DNA of 64,000 nt. Origin: Gilvimarinus chinensis DSM 19667. Its GTDB lineage: Bacteria; Pseudomonadota; Gammaproteobacteria; Pseudomonadales; Cellvibrionaceae. Of the stretch, positions 1-7,899 are shown in pieces. A program made the position numbers and the translations under genes. The stretch lies in the NCBI RefSeq assembly GCF_000377745.1, contig NZ_KB898711.1:124001-188000 (forward strand), in the 5' to 3' direction. Each line of letters begins with the position of its first letter. The first letter of the stretch is position 1. A model generated the notes under the pieces. It saw only the letters and a program-made list of their open reading frames with translations. It made no database searches and was not told the origin of the DNA.

Positions 1-656
1 ACCGACCCAGTATCATGGTTTGGCCACTTTTTATAATAAATTTTCAACGGCTCGTTCCCATACCCGAAACCTTTTGCCATCGAATCGTCTTTACCCGCGT
101 GGATTTGTCCAATCACCACTGAGAACGCGGGCTTTTTATTTGGGTTTTTAGCTTCAACCGCAACATGATTAACCGCTAATGTGGCGGACAAACGTCCCCC
201 GACTGCACCATATTTTTTTGCCTTTGGATGTGCGGCAAGCACAAAGTTGTTACCTGGAGCTCGAGTCTTTGAGCCCTCAGGGTCTACCATCTGACGCAGC
301 TCACTTCTTGTATTGGTAGAGTTAGCCGTTGTTATCGCTTTGTTAGGAGCAGCAAAAACAACATCGCCAAATTCATTAGCGTAAAAGAAGCGGGGCTCTA
401 GTAATCGGCTGATATTAGGCGGCCCTACCTCATCAATTTTTCCATCTCGATTACTATCCATTGGCAAGGTTATTTTCCAATGAGACAAGTCCATTACAGA
501 GCCTGGAATTCTTTTACCTTGCATATCATCGGCAGTAATCGCCTCTGACTTAGTCTGAGTTTGCCCCTGACAAGCGGTAAGCAAAGCAAACCCTGAAGCC
601 ATCAAAACCCGAACAACAGGCATACTACGCCTGGTCGTTTTAGTGTTTATTATCAT
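1..656 (-). CDS. PL7-family alginate lyase, lipoprotein (C-terminus outside window)
   Basis: This is an endo-acting alginate lyase that would cleave alginate by beta-elimination at the cell surface. About 218 N-terminal residues are visible and the gene runs off the left edge. The N-terminus is a lipoprotein signal with lipobox LLTAC (Cys about residue 30). The mature part carries PL7 hallmarks: DLSHWKITLP near its start, the catalytic-arginine motif NTRSELRQM, and the QIH motif. The third PL7 motif (YFKAGxYxQ) would lie beyond the edge. The ATG overlaps the stop of the upstream fructose-bisphosphatase gene (ATGA), so translation is probably coupled. This makes it the eighth gene of the alginate operon. 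Family assignment rests on these motifs; the cleavage preference (M or G) cannot be read here. Confidence 0.85.
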   Translation of the reverse strand, partial: MIINTKTTRRSMPVVRVLMASGFALLTACQGQTQTKSEAITADDMQGKRIPGSVMDLSHWKITLPMDSNRDGKIDEVGPPNISRLLEPRFFYANEFGDVVFAAPNKAITTANSTNTRSELRQMVDPEGSKTRAPGNNFVLAAHPKAKKYGAVGGRLSATLAVNHVAVEAKNPNKKPAFSVVIGQIHAGKDDSMAKGFGYGNEPLKIYYKKWPNHDTGS

Positions 657-2338
657 TTTACTTCTCCTACTGCGTTGCTTCTTGTGAGTTCAAGTTGTTG
701 AAAACATACTTGATTGTTACTTTCGGCGACTTTGAATAAATAGATGTTTGAACCGTGCTCTAGCATCACCATACCCGCCGCGCCTGTCGTATTTCGGTAA
801 GCCTGTGCAAACCCACCATCAATACAGTACAACTTGCCGTTTGCCCGTTTTGGAGGCTCTCCCCGACGCAACTTTACCGGCACATGACCGTTGACCAACA
901 CACTGTGCCGATTTCCACTTAGCTCGAGGGCGATAGATTGTATAAAAGCCTCATCATCGCGCGCATCGAAATACGGGTTTTTTCCTTCCTGGTGGAAAGC
1001 TTTATCAGCGATAAAATAACGCTCGAAAGTCGTCATTTTTTGCCGCCCAAATAACGGGGATTTCGGCCCACACCATAAATACCATGCAATGTCTGAAAGG
1101 TACTGGCAGCTTAAACTGTTGCGACGCGAATAGGCTTTGCGCAGCTGTAACTCCAGCGCATCAAACAAAGCCCGACCTTTTAACGCACGGTTGTTGACTG
1201 TAAACGCAGCAGGCTCAAGTCCGTCATCAACCGGACAGCAGCCATGAAACAGAGTAAATTGATCGTCTGAAGCCAGCAGACTACCATTAGCAAATAAAAA
1301 ATTAACGTGCTTTTGTAAACGTTCTGATCCGATAAACTGTTGCTTCAACGCTTCAATAACAAGCCACTCAGCTTCTGTAAGTGCCGAGGTAGAATCTTTA
1401 TCGATGGTCGGGAAGTCCGTATCTACAAGCTCCGCAATCAGGCCATTCGACGAAAACGTACCCTGGAAAAAGTCTATATGTTGCAGAACCGCCCTATCGG
1501 CCATCGCAAAATTAGGGTTTCTTTCTATGATTTGCTCTTCAAGTTTGAACTGAATAATGGCAATCGCCTTATGCATTTTATCCCAAGGCAGTAAAGCACT
1601 GTTATTTTCTTCTGTTGCAAAACAACGGGTGTTTGAATTCGAGTAGCAAGATTGCGAGAACTCAGATAGCCCCTCAAGAGAAATGCCATAATCTTCCGTT
1701 AAAGTAGAGGTATCCCCATACTTTAGACATAAACGAACAACTGTTGCAATACAAGCTAAGGATCCTGAAGCAGCCCCCATCCATAGAACATCATGATTGC
1801 CCCATTGCACGTTTACAGCAGGCAAAACCTCTAACAGATCAAGTATATGCGCAGCTCCTGGCCCCCTATCATAAATATCACCAACAACATGCAACCGATA
1901 ACTGATCAGAGATTTTACGGCTTTCGCAATATAACGGCATAACTGATCACGATCCTGATCGTCCAGTAAAGCAATGGCTTCACGGCGCTGCTCGTCCAAC
2001 TTTCCCGTTATGGCGTACTCATCAATAATATTCAAAAACCAGCTACAACTGGCGAAAACCTCCACTCCGACGGGCCAAAAACGACGATCATGCTTAAAGC
2101 TCAACAACACTTCCATCATTGCCGTGAGATGTATGAAATGATCGGACGAGTCTAAAGAAGCCAGAGTTTCATTTAACAAATAATGACGTAAGGCCGCGAT
2201 CGGAGCTTTAGGGTTTTTACTCACATGTTCACACAGCACCGCTTCAAGCAAGCCGAAACGTTGCTCGAGCAGCGCATCAAACATCTCACCTTGCCCATGT
2301 AAGTCCGATATAAATACTTTGGATGGCCGTGCTGACAT
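653..2338 (-). CDS. fbp: Fructose-1,6-bisphosphatase, class III
   Basis: The enzyme hydrolyses fructose-1,6-bisphosphate to fructose-6-phosphate in gluconeogenesis. It belongs to the calcineurin-like metallophosphatase class (FBPase class III, Pfam FBPase_2), not the ordinary gammaproteobacterial Fbp or GlpX. Metal-site motifs are visible: FISDLHGQG near residue 10, GDIYDRGPG near residue 153, WGNHD near residue 179, and NGHVPVK near the C-terminus. At 561 aa it is shorter than the roughly 670 aa Bacillus enzyme. It follows the aldolase gene after 31 bp and is coupled to the PL7 gene. It therefore looks like the last step of a dedicated route from alginate-derived triose phosphates to hexose phosphate. 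The class is mostly known from Firmicutes and Bacteroidetes, so transfer is possible. Confidence 0.88.
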   Translation of the reverse strand: MSARPSKVFISDLHGQGEMFDALLEQRFGLLEAVLCEHVSKNPKAPIAALRHYLLNETLASLDSSDHFIHLTAMMEVLLSFKHDRRFWPVGVEVFASCSWFLNIIDEYAITGKLDEQRREAIALLDDQDRDQLCRYIAKAVKSLISYRLHVVGDIYDRGPGAAHILDLLEVLPAVNVQWGNHDVLWMGAASGSLACIATVVRLCLKYGDTSTLTEDYGISLEGLSEFSQSCYSNSNTRCFATEENNSALLPWDKMHKAIAIIQFKLEEQIIERNPNFAMADRAVLQHIDFFQGTFSSNGLIAELVDTDFPTIDKDSTSALTEAEWLVIEALKQQFIGSERLQKHVNFLFANGSLLASDDQFTLFHGCCPVDDGLEPAAFTVNNRALKGRALFDALELQLRKAYSRRNSLSCQYLSDIAWYLWCGPKSPLFGRQKMTTFERYFIADKAFHQEGKNPYFDARDDEAFIQSIALELSGNRHSVLVNGHVPVKLRRGEPPKRANGKLYCIDGGFAQAYRNTTGAAGMVMLEHGSNIYLFKVAESNNQVCFQQLELTRSNAVGEVK

Positions 2339-2369
2339 CTACGAATACCTAACAAAATTCTGCGCAGCT

Positions 2370-3443
2370 TTAAAAGACACTTTCGCAATTTAACTGGCGG
2401 CAGATATCCGTAAGTTTCGAAGAAAATCCTTCCTCCGCTTTGCGCAACCATACTCGTGGGTCATAAAACTTTTTATTCGGTACATCACGGCCTTCCGGAT
2501 TACCAATTTGAGCCTGCAAGTAACCCTTTCGATCCTCATAAAATTCACGCACCCCGTTCCAGTAGGCCCACTGAAGATCCGTATCCACATTCACTTTAAT
2601 GACACCGTAATCGATACCCGCTGCAATATCTTCAGCGGAAGAGCCCGATCCACCATGAAACACAAAGTTAACGGGATTATGCCCTAAGCCAAATTGCTCA
2701 CTTAAATGATCCTGAGAATTACGCAGTATTTCTGGGCGCAAAGTAACATTGCCCGGAGAATACACACCGTGAACGTTACCAAAAGAGGCCGCAATGGTAA
2801 ATTTATCACTGATCTGGCTCAGTTTCTCATAGGCATAGGCTACCTCTGAAGGTTGAGTGTAAAGCCGAGAAGAGTCAATGCCTGTATTATCGACTCCATC
2901 CTCTTCACCACCGGTTACCCCAAGCTCAATTTCAAGCGTCATTCCCATAGCACTCATACGCTTAAGGTACTCACAGCAAGTTTCAATATTGTCTTCCAGT
3001 GGCTCTTCGGATAAATCAATCATGTGAGAGGAAAACAATGGCTTTCCATGTTGACGGTAATATTCTTCACCCGCCTCTAACAAGCCATCGATCCAAGGCA
3101 AAAGTTTCCGTGCAGCATGATCGGTATGCAGCATGACATTTGCACCATAAACCGGCGCCATCGAATGCACATGTAAAGCCGCTGAAACCGCGCCTTTAAT
3201 AGACCCCTGATGATTTGAGTTACCCACAGACTTACCACCGTAAAATGCAGCCCCGCCGTGAGAAAGTTGAATAATTACAGGAGCATTCAACTCCGCAGCC
3301 ACCGCCATAACACTGTTAGCAGTACTTGAGGTGGTAATATTTACAGCCGGCAAAGCCATACGCTGCGCTTTTGCAAACGCGAAGGTCTCTGAAACCGCAT
3401 CACCCAAAATAACATTTTCAGGTAACGTTAATTTGTTAATCAT
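2370..3443 (-). CDS. fba: Fructose-bisphosphate aldolase, class II (FbaA type)
   Basis: This zinc-dependent aldolase interconverts fructose-1,6-bisphosphate with glyceraldehyde-3-phosphate and DHAP in the cytoplasm. The protein is about 357 aa, close to E. coli FbaA (359). Class II motifs are present: HTDHAARK around residue 108, the LEIELGVTGGEEDGVDN segment, NVHGVY, and FHGGSGS. The ATG at 3443 is preferred over an in-frame TTG two codons upstream because GAGAG lies 7 bp before it. The gene is 32 bp from the phosphatase and 39 bp from kdgK in the same operon. Alginate breakdown through KDPG yields pyruvate and glyceraldehyde-3-phosphate, so the likely direction here is gluconeogenic. The main glycolytic aldolase may be elsewhere in the genome. 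Confidence 0.9.
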   Translation of the reverse strand: MINKLTLPENVILGDAVSETFAFAKAQRMALPAVNITTSSTANSVMAVAAELNAPVIIQLSHGGAAFYGGKSVGNSNHQGSIKGAVSAALHVHSMAPVYGANVMLHTDHAARKLLPWIDGLLEAGEEYYRQHGKPLFSSHMIDLSEEPLEDNIETCCEYLKRMSAMGMTLEIELGVTGGEEDGVDNTGIDSSRLYTQPSEVAYAYEKLSQISDKFTIAASFGNVHGVYSPGNVTLRPEILRNSQDHLSEQFGLGHNPVNFVFHGGSGSSAEDIAAGIDYGVIKVNVDTDLQWAYWNGVREFYEDRKGYLQAQIGNPEGRDVPNKKFYDPRVWLRKAEEGFSSKLTDICRQLNCESVF

Positions 3444-3481
3444 GGTCAACTCTCTTGTGGTATCTCTGGATCGGAAAACAA

Positions 3482-4411
3482 TTACTGAAAGCTGGGCATA
3501 GCGCTTTCAGCGATAATAGCTCCCTTATGCTGAATCACCGTGGAAGCCAGGGTGTGCCCCATTTTCGCTGAGACTTCAGGGCTTTCGCCTTGTGAGCGAT
3601 AGTGTAGATAAGCAGCATTGAAAGAATCCCCTGCAGACGTTGTATCCACAACCTCCACCTTACGGCCGACAACAACTTGGCGGCTAGTGCCATCATCAAC
3701 ACAACAACCCTCAGCCCCCATTTTTAAAACAATTTCTTTAGCCCCACATCGACGGATTCTATTGATGACAACGTCTTTATCTGACTCTGAGAAAAGTTGC
3801 GACTCGTCATCAATGGTGGGAAGGGCTATATCGCTTATGGCGTAAGCCCGACTAAACGCCTTTTGAGCAAGTTCAGTGGTTTCCCATAACACCGGACGGT
3901 AATTTCCATCAAAAACAATTTTCTTACCTTCAGCTCGCAATTCCTGCAGCAGAGAAAAAAGTCGCTCTTGCGATGCTTCGTCGAGAATAGCAAGGCTTAT
4001 TCCTGAAAGATAAATATAGGAAAAATCATGTAACCGATCTTTTAAACTCACTGTTTTTTCATCAGTGTCAAAGAGAGTTTTAGCAGCCGAATCATTTCGC
4101 CAATAAATAAAGTGACGCTCGCCTGAGTCATCATTACTGATATGGTAAATACCAGGTCGCTTCTTTGACTCTATACGAACCAGAGAAACGTCCACACCAT
4201 TACTCTGCCACTGAGCTATCATCCACTGGCTGGCCTGATCGTCCCCCATAGCAGTAACAAAGCTCGCACTTGACCCCAAACGCGCCAAATAAACTGCTGT
4301 ATTCAGGGTATCCCCACCGTAACCAATAACGGCGGGTATTTTACTAAGCTCGGAAGACAAGGTGCCGCTGGACATTTCCAGCATACATTCACCAATGGCT
4401 GCTATTTTCAC
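3482..4411 (-). CDS. kdgK: 2-keto-3-deoxygluconate kinase (PfkB family)
   Basis: The kinase phosphorylates 2-keto-3-deoxygluconate (KDG) to KDPG, feeding the lower Entner-Doudoroff step. The 309 aa protein shows the ribokinase/PfkB fold signatures: N-terminal IGECMLEMS with GYGGDTLNTAVYLARLG, and the C-terminal catalytic DTTSAGDSFNAAYL, where Asp of AGD is the catalytic base. Substrate is inferred from its place between the DEH reductase and the aldolase in an alginate operon; other PfkB sugars cannot be excluded from motifs alone. No KDPG aldolase (eda) gene follows it, so the next step must be encoded outside the window. Confidence 0.88.
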   Translation of the reverse strand: MKIAAIGECMLEMSSGTLSSELSKIPAVIGYGGDTLNTAVYLARLGSSASFVTAMGDDQASQWMIAQWQSNGVDVSLVRIESKKRPGIYHISNDDSGERHFIYWRNDSAAKTLFDTDEKTVSLKDRLHDFSYIYLSGISLAILDEASQERLFSLLQELRAEGKKIVFDGNYRPVLWETTELAQKAFSRAYAISDIALPTIDDESQLFSESDKDVVINRIRRCGAKEIVLKMGAEGCCVDDGTSRQVVVGRKVEVVDTTSAGDSFNAAYLHYRSQGESPEVSAKMGHTLASTVIQHKGAIIAESAMPSFQ

Positions 4412-4465
4412 AAACTACCTCATTCACACTGACTGATTTACAAAATCCAATAACACTTCACTTCG

Positions 4466-5218
4466 TTAAGAAAACAGCAAGCCACCGTTTACATCCATAT
4501 TTAAACCGGTTAAAAAGGTAGCTTCATCCGAGGCCAAATAAGCCACGACATCAGCCACCTCATCAGGAGACCCTTCACGACGTAATGGTGTAGCACCCGC
4601 CACATTCTTACGCGCCTCATCTTTAGTGAAAGTATCGTGAAAAGTTGTACTGATCATGCCTGGGCACAGTGAATTCACTCGAATCCCTTTTGGGCCCAGC
4701 TCTTTTGCCATCGCACGAGTAAAGGTCATCACCGCACCTTTCGCTGTGGCATACGCTGAAGCGCCAGGACCCCCGCCATCTCGGCCCGCCTGGGACGAGA
4801 AATTGATCACTACACCGCCTTCACTCATGTGAGGAGTAACGTATTTAGTCAACAGGAAGGTGCTGGTCAGATTCAAACGCACCACAAAATCGAAAAACTC
4901 AGGGTCCATCTCATCAATGGTTTTACGCGCAACCAAACCACCAGCGACATTCACTAAAACATCAATTTTTTCACCAAATGCTTCTTGTGTTTTTGCCACC
5001 AGGTTTTGCACTTCTTGCGGATCGCCCATATCCCCACGAACAAGAATCGCTTCGGCACCGAGAGCTTTTACTTCAGCCAAGGTTTTTTCCGCTTCATCTT
5101 TACTGCCGAAGTAGTTGATGACAAGCTTGGCGCCTTCTTTAGCCAACTTTAATGACGTTGAGCGACCAATATCACGACCGCCACCGGTAATGATGCACAC
5201 ACGATTTTCAAGCTTCAT
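4466..5218 (-). CDS. SDR-family oxidoreductase, probable DEH (4-deoxy-L-erythro-5-hexoseulose uronate) reductase
   Basis: It most likely reduces DEH, the unsaturated monomer product of alginate lyases, to KDG with NAD(P)H. The 250 aa protein is a classical SDR: nucleotide-binding TGGGRDIGRS at residues 11-20, NVAGG near 90, catalytic Ser in NFSSQAG, the YATAK catalytic Tyr/Lys pair near residues 156-160, and the C-terminal GLNMDVNGG typical of the family. Position between kdgF and kdgK supports the DEH role, as in characterised alginate operons. Cofactor preference cannot be fixed by eye. A second candidate reductase of another fold lies at 13219-14097. Confidence 0.8.
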   Translation of the reverse strand: MKLENRVCIITGGGRDIGRSTSLKLAKEGAKLVINYFGSKDEAEKTLAEVKALGAEAILVRGDMGDPQEVQNLVAKTQEAFGEKIDVLVNVAGGLVARKTIDEMDPEFFDFVVRLNLTSTFLLTKYVTPHMSEGGVVINFSSQAGRDGGGPGASAYATAKGAVMTFTRAMAKELGPKGIRVNSLCPGMISTTFHDTFTKDEARKNVAGATPLRREGSPDEVADVVAYLASDEATFLTGLNMDVNGGLLFS

Positions 5219-5333
5219 AGTTCATACCTTAAGAGTCAGTAACGGTTATACCGCCCAAGTTAGTTGCTTTACTGCTTGCCCAAAAGCTTCTGAATATTCA
5301 TCAACAGAGCGATTTATAAACAGTCTTAAATCG

Positions 5334-5681
5334 TTATTTACCCGCCACCATATCTGCGCGTATAGGGCTGAAAATATCAATCAAAATTCCCGCTTCAAGA
5401 CAAACGGCACCATGCTCTTCGTTTGGCGGAACATAAAAGCAATCCCCACCTTTCAGGATTTTTTTCTCACCATCAATCATCACTTCAAACTTACCCCGTT
5501 CGACATAAGCAACCTGAGAGTGAAAATGACTGTGAACATACCCCTCACTGCCCTCTTCGAAGGTGACACGAACCACCATAATTTGTTCGTTGTAGCCCAT
5601 AACACGGCGCTTAACACCTGGAGCTACATCCTCTTCTTCGATTGTGTCCAACTCAATGAATTTACTCGATTCGATCAACAT
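5334..5681 (-). CDS. kdgF: KdgF-like cupin (linearises unsaturated uronates)
   Basis: KdgF proteins convert 4,5-unsaturated monouronates from pectin or alginate into the linear ketonised sugar, speeding entry to the DEH reductase step. The 115 aa protein is a single small cupin: metal-binding HSHFHSQVAYVERG (His residues of motif 1), then GDCFYVPPNEEHGA (motif 2 with His). Length matches the family (about 110 aa). The ATG at 5681 is chosen because AGG lies 7 bp upstream; an in-frame GTG sits three codons earlier. It is flanked by PL17 and the DEH reductase, the usual KdgF setting. About 115 bp separates it from the reductase gene; no terminator is evident there. Confidence 0.88.
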   Translation of the reverse strand: MLIESSKFIELDTIEEEDVAPGVKRRVMGYNEQIMVVRVTFEEGSEGYVHSHFHSQVAYVERGKFEVMIDGEKKILKGGDCFYVPPNEEHGAVCLEAGILIDIFSPIRADMVAGK

Positions 5682-5743
5682 AGTATTCACCTATTACATC
5701 ACGGGTTAAATCTGTTTTATTTCTTTGGCGCCTAAAAAATAAA

Positions 5744-7894
5744 TTAATTATTTTCTATATTGACTGACGCCTTCACAATTCTAGAACTGCTTTCTTCTGT
5801 GGATAGAGTTAGGGAAAACGTTTCAACCTTAGCCATATCGACAACAAGTTCAGCACCGGACTCGGTCACCTTATACTCTAACGAACGAACTCGACTATAT
5901 GCGTCCTTAACGTATTCGGCTGTGCCATTGTACTCGCCATGAGGCTCCAGGACTGAGAAAAACACGGCGTCACGAGCTTCCAATCTGCGCAGCACTCCCT
6001 GATCTCGACGCAGATTTTGATTCGGGTCATTAGCCCCAAGTTGAAAAAATAAGGTTTCTGAATTTTTGCTGTTTTCAGAATAATGACCGTAGGTATAAGA
6101 GTAAAAACGATCAGCAAGGAGCCAAGTAAGGCGATTATCGGTTTTTGCGTTTTTTGCAGAGGTTCGCAATAGCATGTGTTGATAACCATCCGCCTTACCC
6201 ATGGCTTTCCAACTGCTTGGCACCTTCTGCTTTTTAAGGTTGTGATCAATTACCTGACCATTAAAGTGCAACGGTAAATCATACTCATGCTTGTCTTCTG
6301 ACTTAACTTGAAAAACATCGATCACAAACGGGTCAACACCTTCAGGCTTAACCAACGCAAGCACACGTGTTAACTCAACGTCATCATACGCAGAGTTTAT
6401 GCGACCAATACTAATATCAGAAAGATCGTTTTTTAAAAAATACACCTGCTCAGCGGGATTAATATCTGCAACAGAAAGCTCACCGTCAAACTGACTGGTT
6501 TTATCAACCACCAACGTATTATGAGCCACGGTTTGTTTAGCCCAACTGTTGTTTTCCGGCAGGTAATGACCGCCGTATTTAGCTTCTACATTTAAATACC
6601 GTGCTGCGCCATAGTCGGAGACTACCTCTTCGCCATTGTCATAAAACTGCCAGCTTAGTCGATCGTAATGTCCATGACCCATTCCCTGGCTTGTATTTTT
6701 CGCTACCAGCAAGGTTCCATTTTCATTATCGCCAGCACGCAATAGAGTCAAGCCGCCTTGATTTCCATCCGCCCCGTCACGATAGACTTTCGATGGGTAT
6801 TCATACGGTTTAACCGCCCCATCTTCAATGAGCTTAGATAAAGCTACACCACCAGCGCTCAAACTTACACGCCCCTGCTGCCGGGCGATATCCGTTAAAC
6901 TTTCATCCCCCGTTATGCCATAAGCAATAGCCAGGGCTTGAACAAGCTCTTCTGTCTTTATACCTTTGTCTTTGATAGCGTCATTAATCGGCAGAAATAA
7001 ACCGTTGTAACTTAATTCAATCGTTGTATAGATAGCCTTTAATAATATTCCGTCCCGATACTCGAAAATAGCCTTGCCGGGTTGATTGGTTTGTATAGCT
7101 TGAGCAAACCACACAAAAGGCATTAATGCGTAACGCTGGTAATACGGCCCTTCAGTGTAGTAACCATCGGGAGAAAAAAGCTCATCCAGCTGTTTATAAA
7201 ATCCAGATTCACCACTTAAATCAAGCCCTTTCAGAGCCTGCTCCACATAATCTTCTCGTCCCGTTGCATACCCCACCATACCGACAGCGGCAACCGCCCA
7301 TGTACCATGGTTATGGATCTTATCAAAGGTCTGAGGTTGACCTTTGGACAGATAATCCGCCACTGGAAACAATAAATTTTCCTTGAATTTATTATTAACT
7401 TTATCCGTTAAGGTATCTGAAATCATGTCATAAGCCTGAACGGTATATACCAGCCACACGGCCTCATTCAAACTTTGCCAAAACAATTTCCCGGGGGTTT
7501 GCTCTTTCTTCTCTGGGTGCAACCCAAGAGATGGATACATATCGGCATAAGCGTCCAACATATCGACAACGAAATCACGGTACTTTTCATCACCGTCAAG
7601 CTGAAACTGAAGGGCAGCGGCATACATTGCCTTGTAGTTTCGCTTATGTTGCTCGTGGGTATACCCACCTCCCGCATCTTTCGGTTGAGGAACAATCACT
7701 CCCTTTGCCATAGCCTCATCGGCGACCAATTTATTTGCCGATAAAGAAGCCTCTATCAAGCCACCAGACGCTTGACTAAGCTCAGATACATCATTACCGC
7801 TAATTACCAACGAGGGGGCGGCTACTGAAGCAAGACTCACCAGCAGGAAACCCGCCACGCTCATGGACTTAGCTAAAAAAGAATAAATGCTCAT
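5744..7894 (-). CDS. PL17 oligo-alginate lyase (exo-acting)
   Basis: The enzyme trims alginate oligomers to unsaturated monomers, normally in the periplasm. The roughly 716 aa protein has a cleavable signal peptide (hydrophobic SVAGFLLVSLASVAAP), an N-terminal alpha/alpha-toroid alginate lyase domain and a C-terminal heparinase II/III-like beta-sandwich. Candidate active-site motifs seen: HNHGTW (Asn-His pair), DGYYTEGPYYQRYA (Tyr region) and GHGHYDRLSW (His). This layout resembles Alg17c of Saccharophagus (736 aa). The ATG at 7894 is 5 bp after the PL6 stop; a GTG at 7903 would instead overlap that stop, and neither has a strong ribosome site. Confidence 0.9.
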   Translation of the reverse strand: MSIYSFLAKSMSVAGFLLVSLASVAAPSLVISGNDVSELSQASGGLIEASLSANKLVADEAMAKGVIVPQPKDAGGGYTHEQHKRNYKAMYAAALQFQLDGDEKYRDFVVDMLDAYADMYPSLGLHPEKKEQTPGKLFWQSLNEAVWLVYTVQAYDMISDTLTDKVNNKFKENLLFPVADYLSKGQPQTFDKIHNHGTWAVAAVGMVGYATGREDYVEQALKGLDLSGESGFYKQLDELFSPDGYYTEGPYYQRYALMPFVWFAQAIQTNQPGKAIFEYRDGILLKAIYTTIELSYNGLFLPINDAIKDKGIKTEELVQALAIAYGITGDESLTDIARQQGRVSLSAGGVALSKLIEDGAVKPYEYPSKVYRDGADGNQGGLTLLRAGDNENGTLLVAKNTSQGMGHGHYDRLSWQFYDNGEEVVSDYGAARYLNVEAKYGGHYLPENNSWAKQTVAHNTLVVDKTSQFDGELSVADINPAEQVYFLKNDLSDISIGRINSAYDDVELTRVLALVKPEGVDPFVIDVFQVKSEDKHEYDLPLHFNGQVIDHNLKKQKVPSSWKAMGKADGYQHMLLRTSAKNAKTDNRLTWLLADRFYSYTYGHYSENSKNSETLFFQLGANDPNQNLRRDQGVLRRLEARDAVFFSVLEPHGEYNGTAEYVKDAYSRVRSLEYKVTESGAELVVDMAKVETFSLTLSTEESSSRIVKASVNIENN

Positions 7895-7899
7895 ATTAA

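Noticed and set aside
5115-5735. A 206-codon plus-strand frame across the DEH reductase and kdgF
   Set aside because: Antisense to two well-supported genes; composition is that of a reverse-strand shadow.
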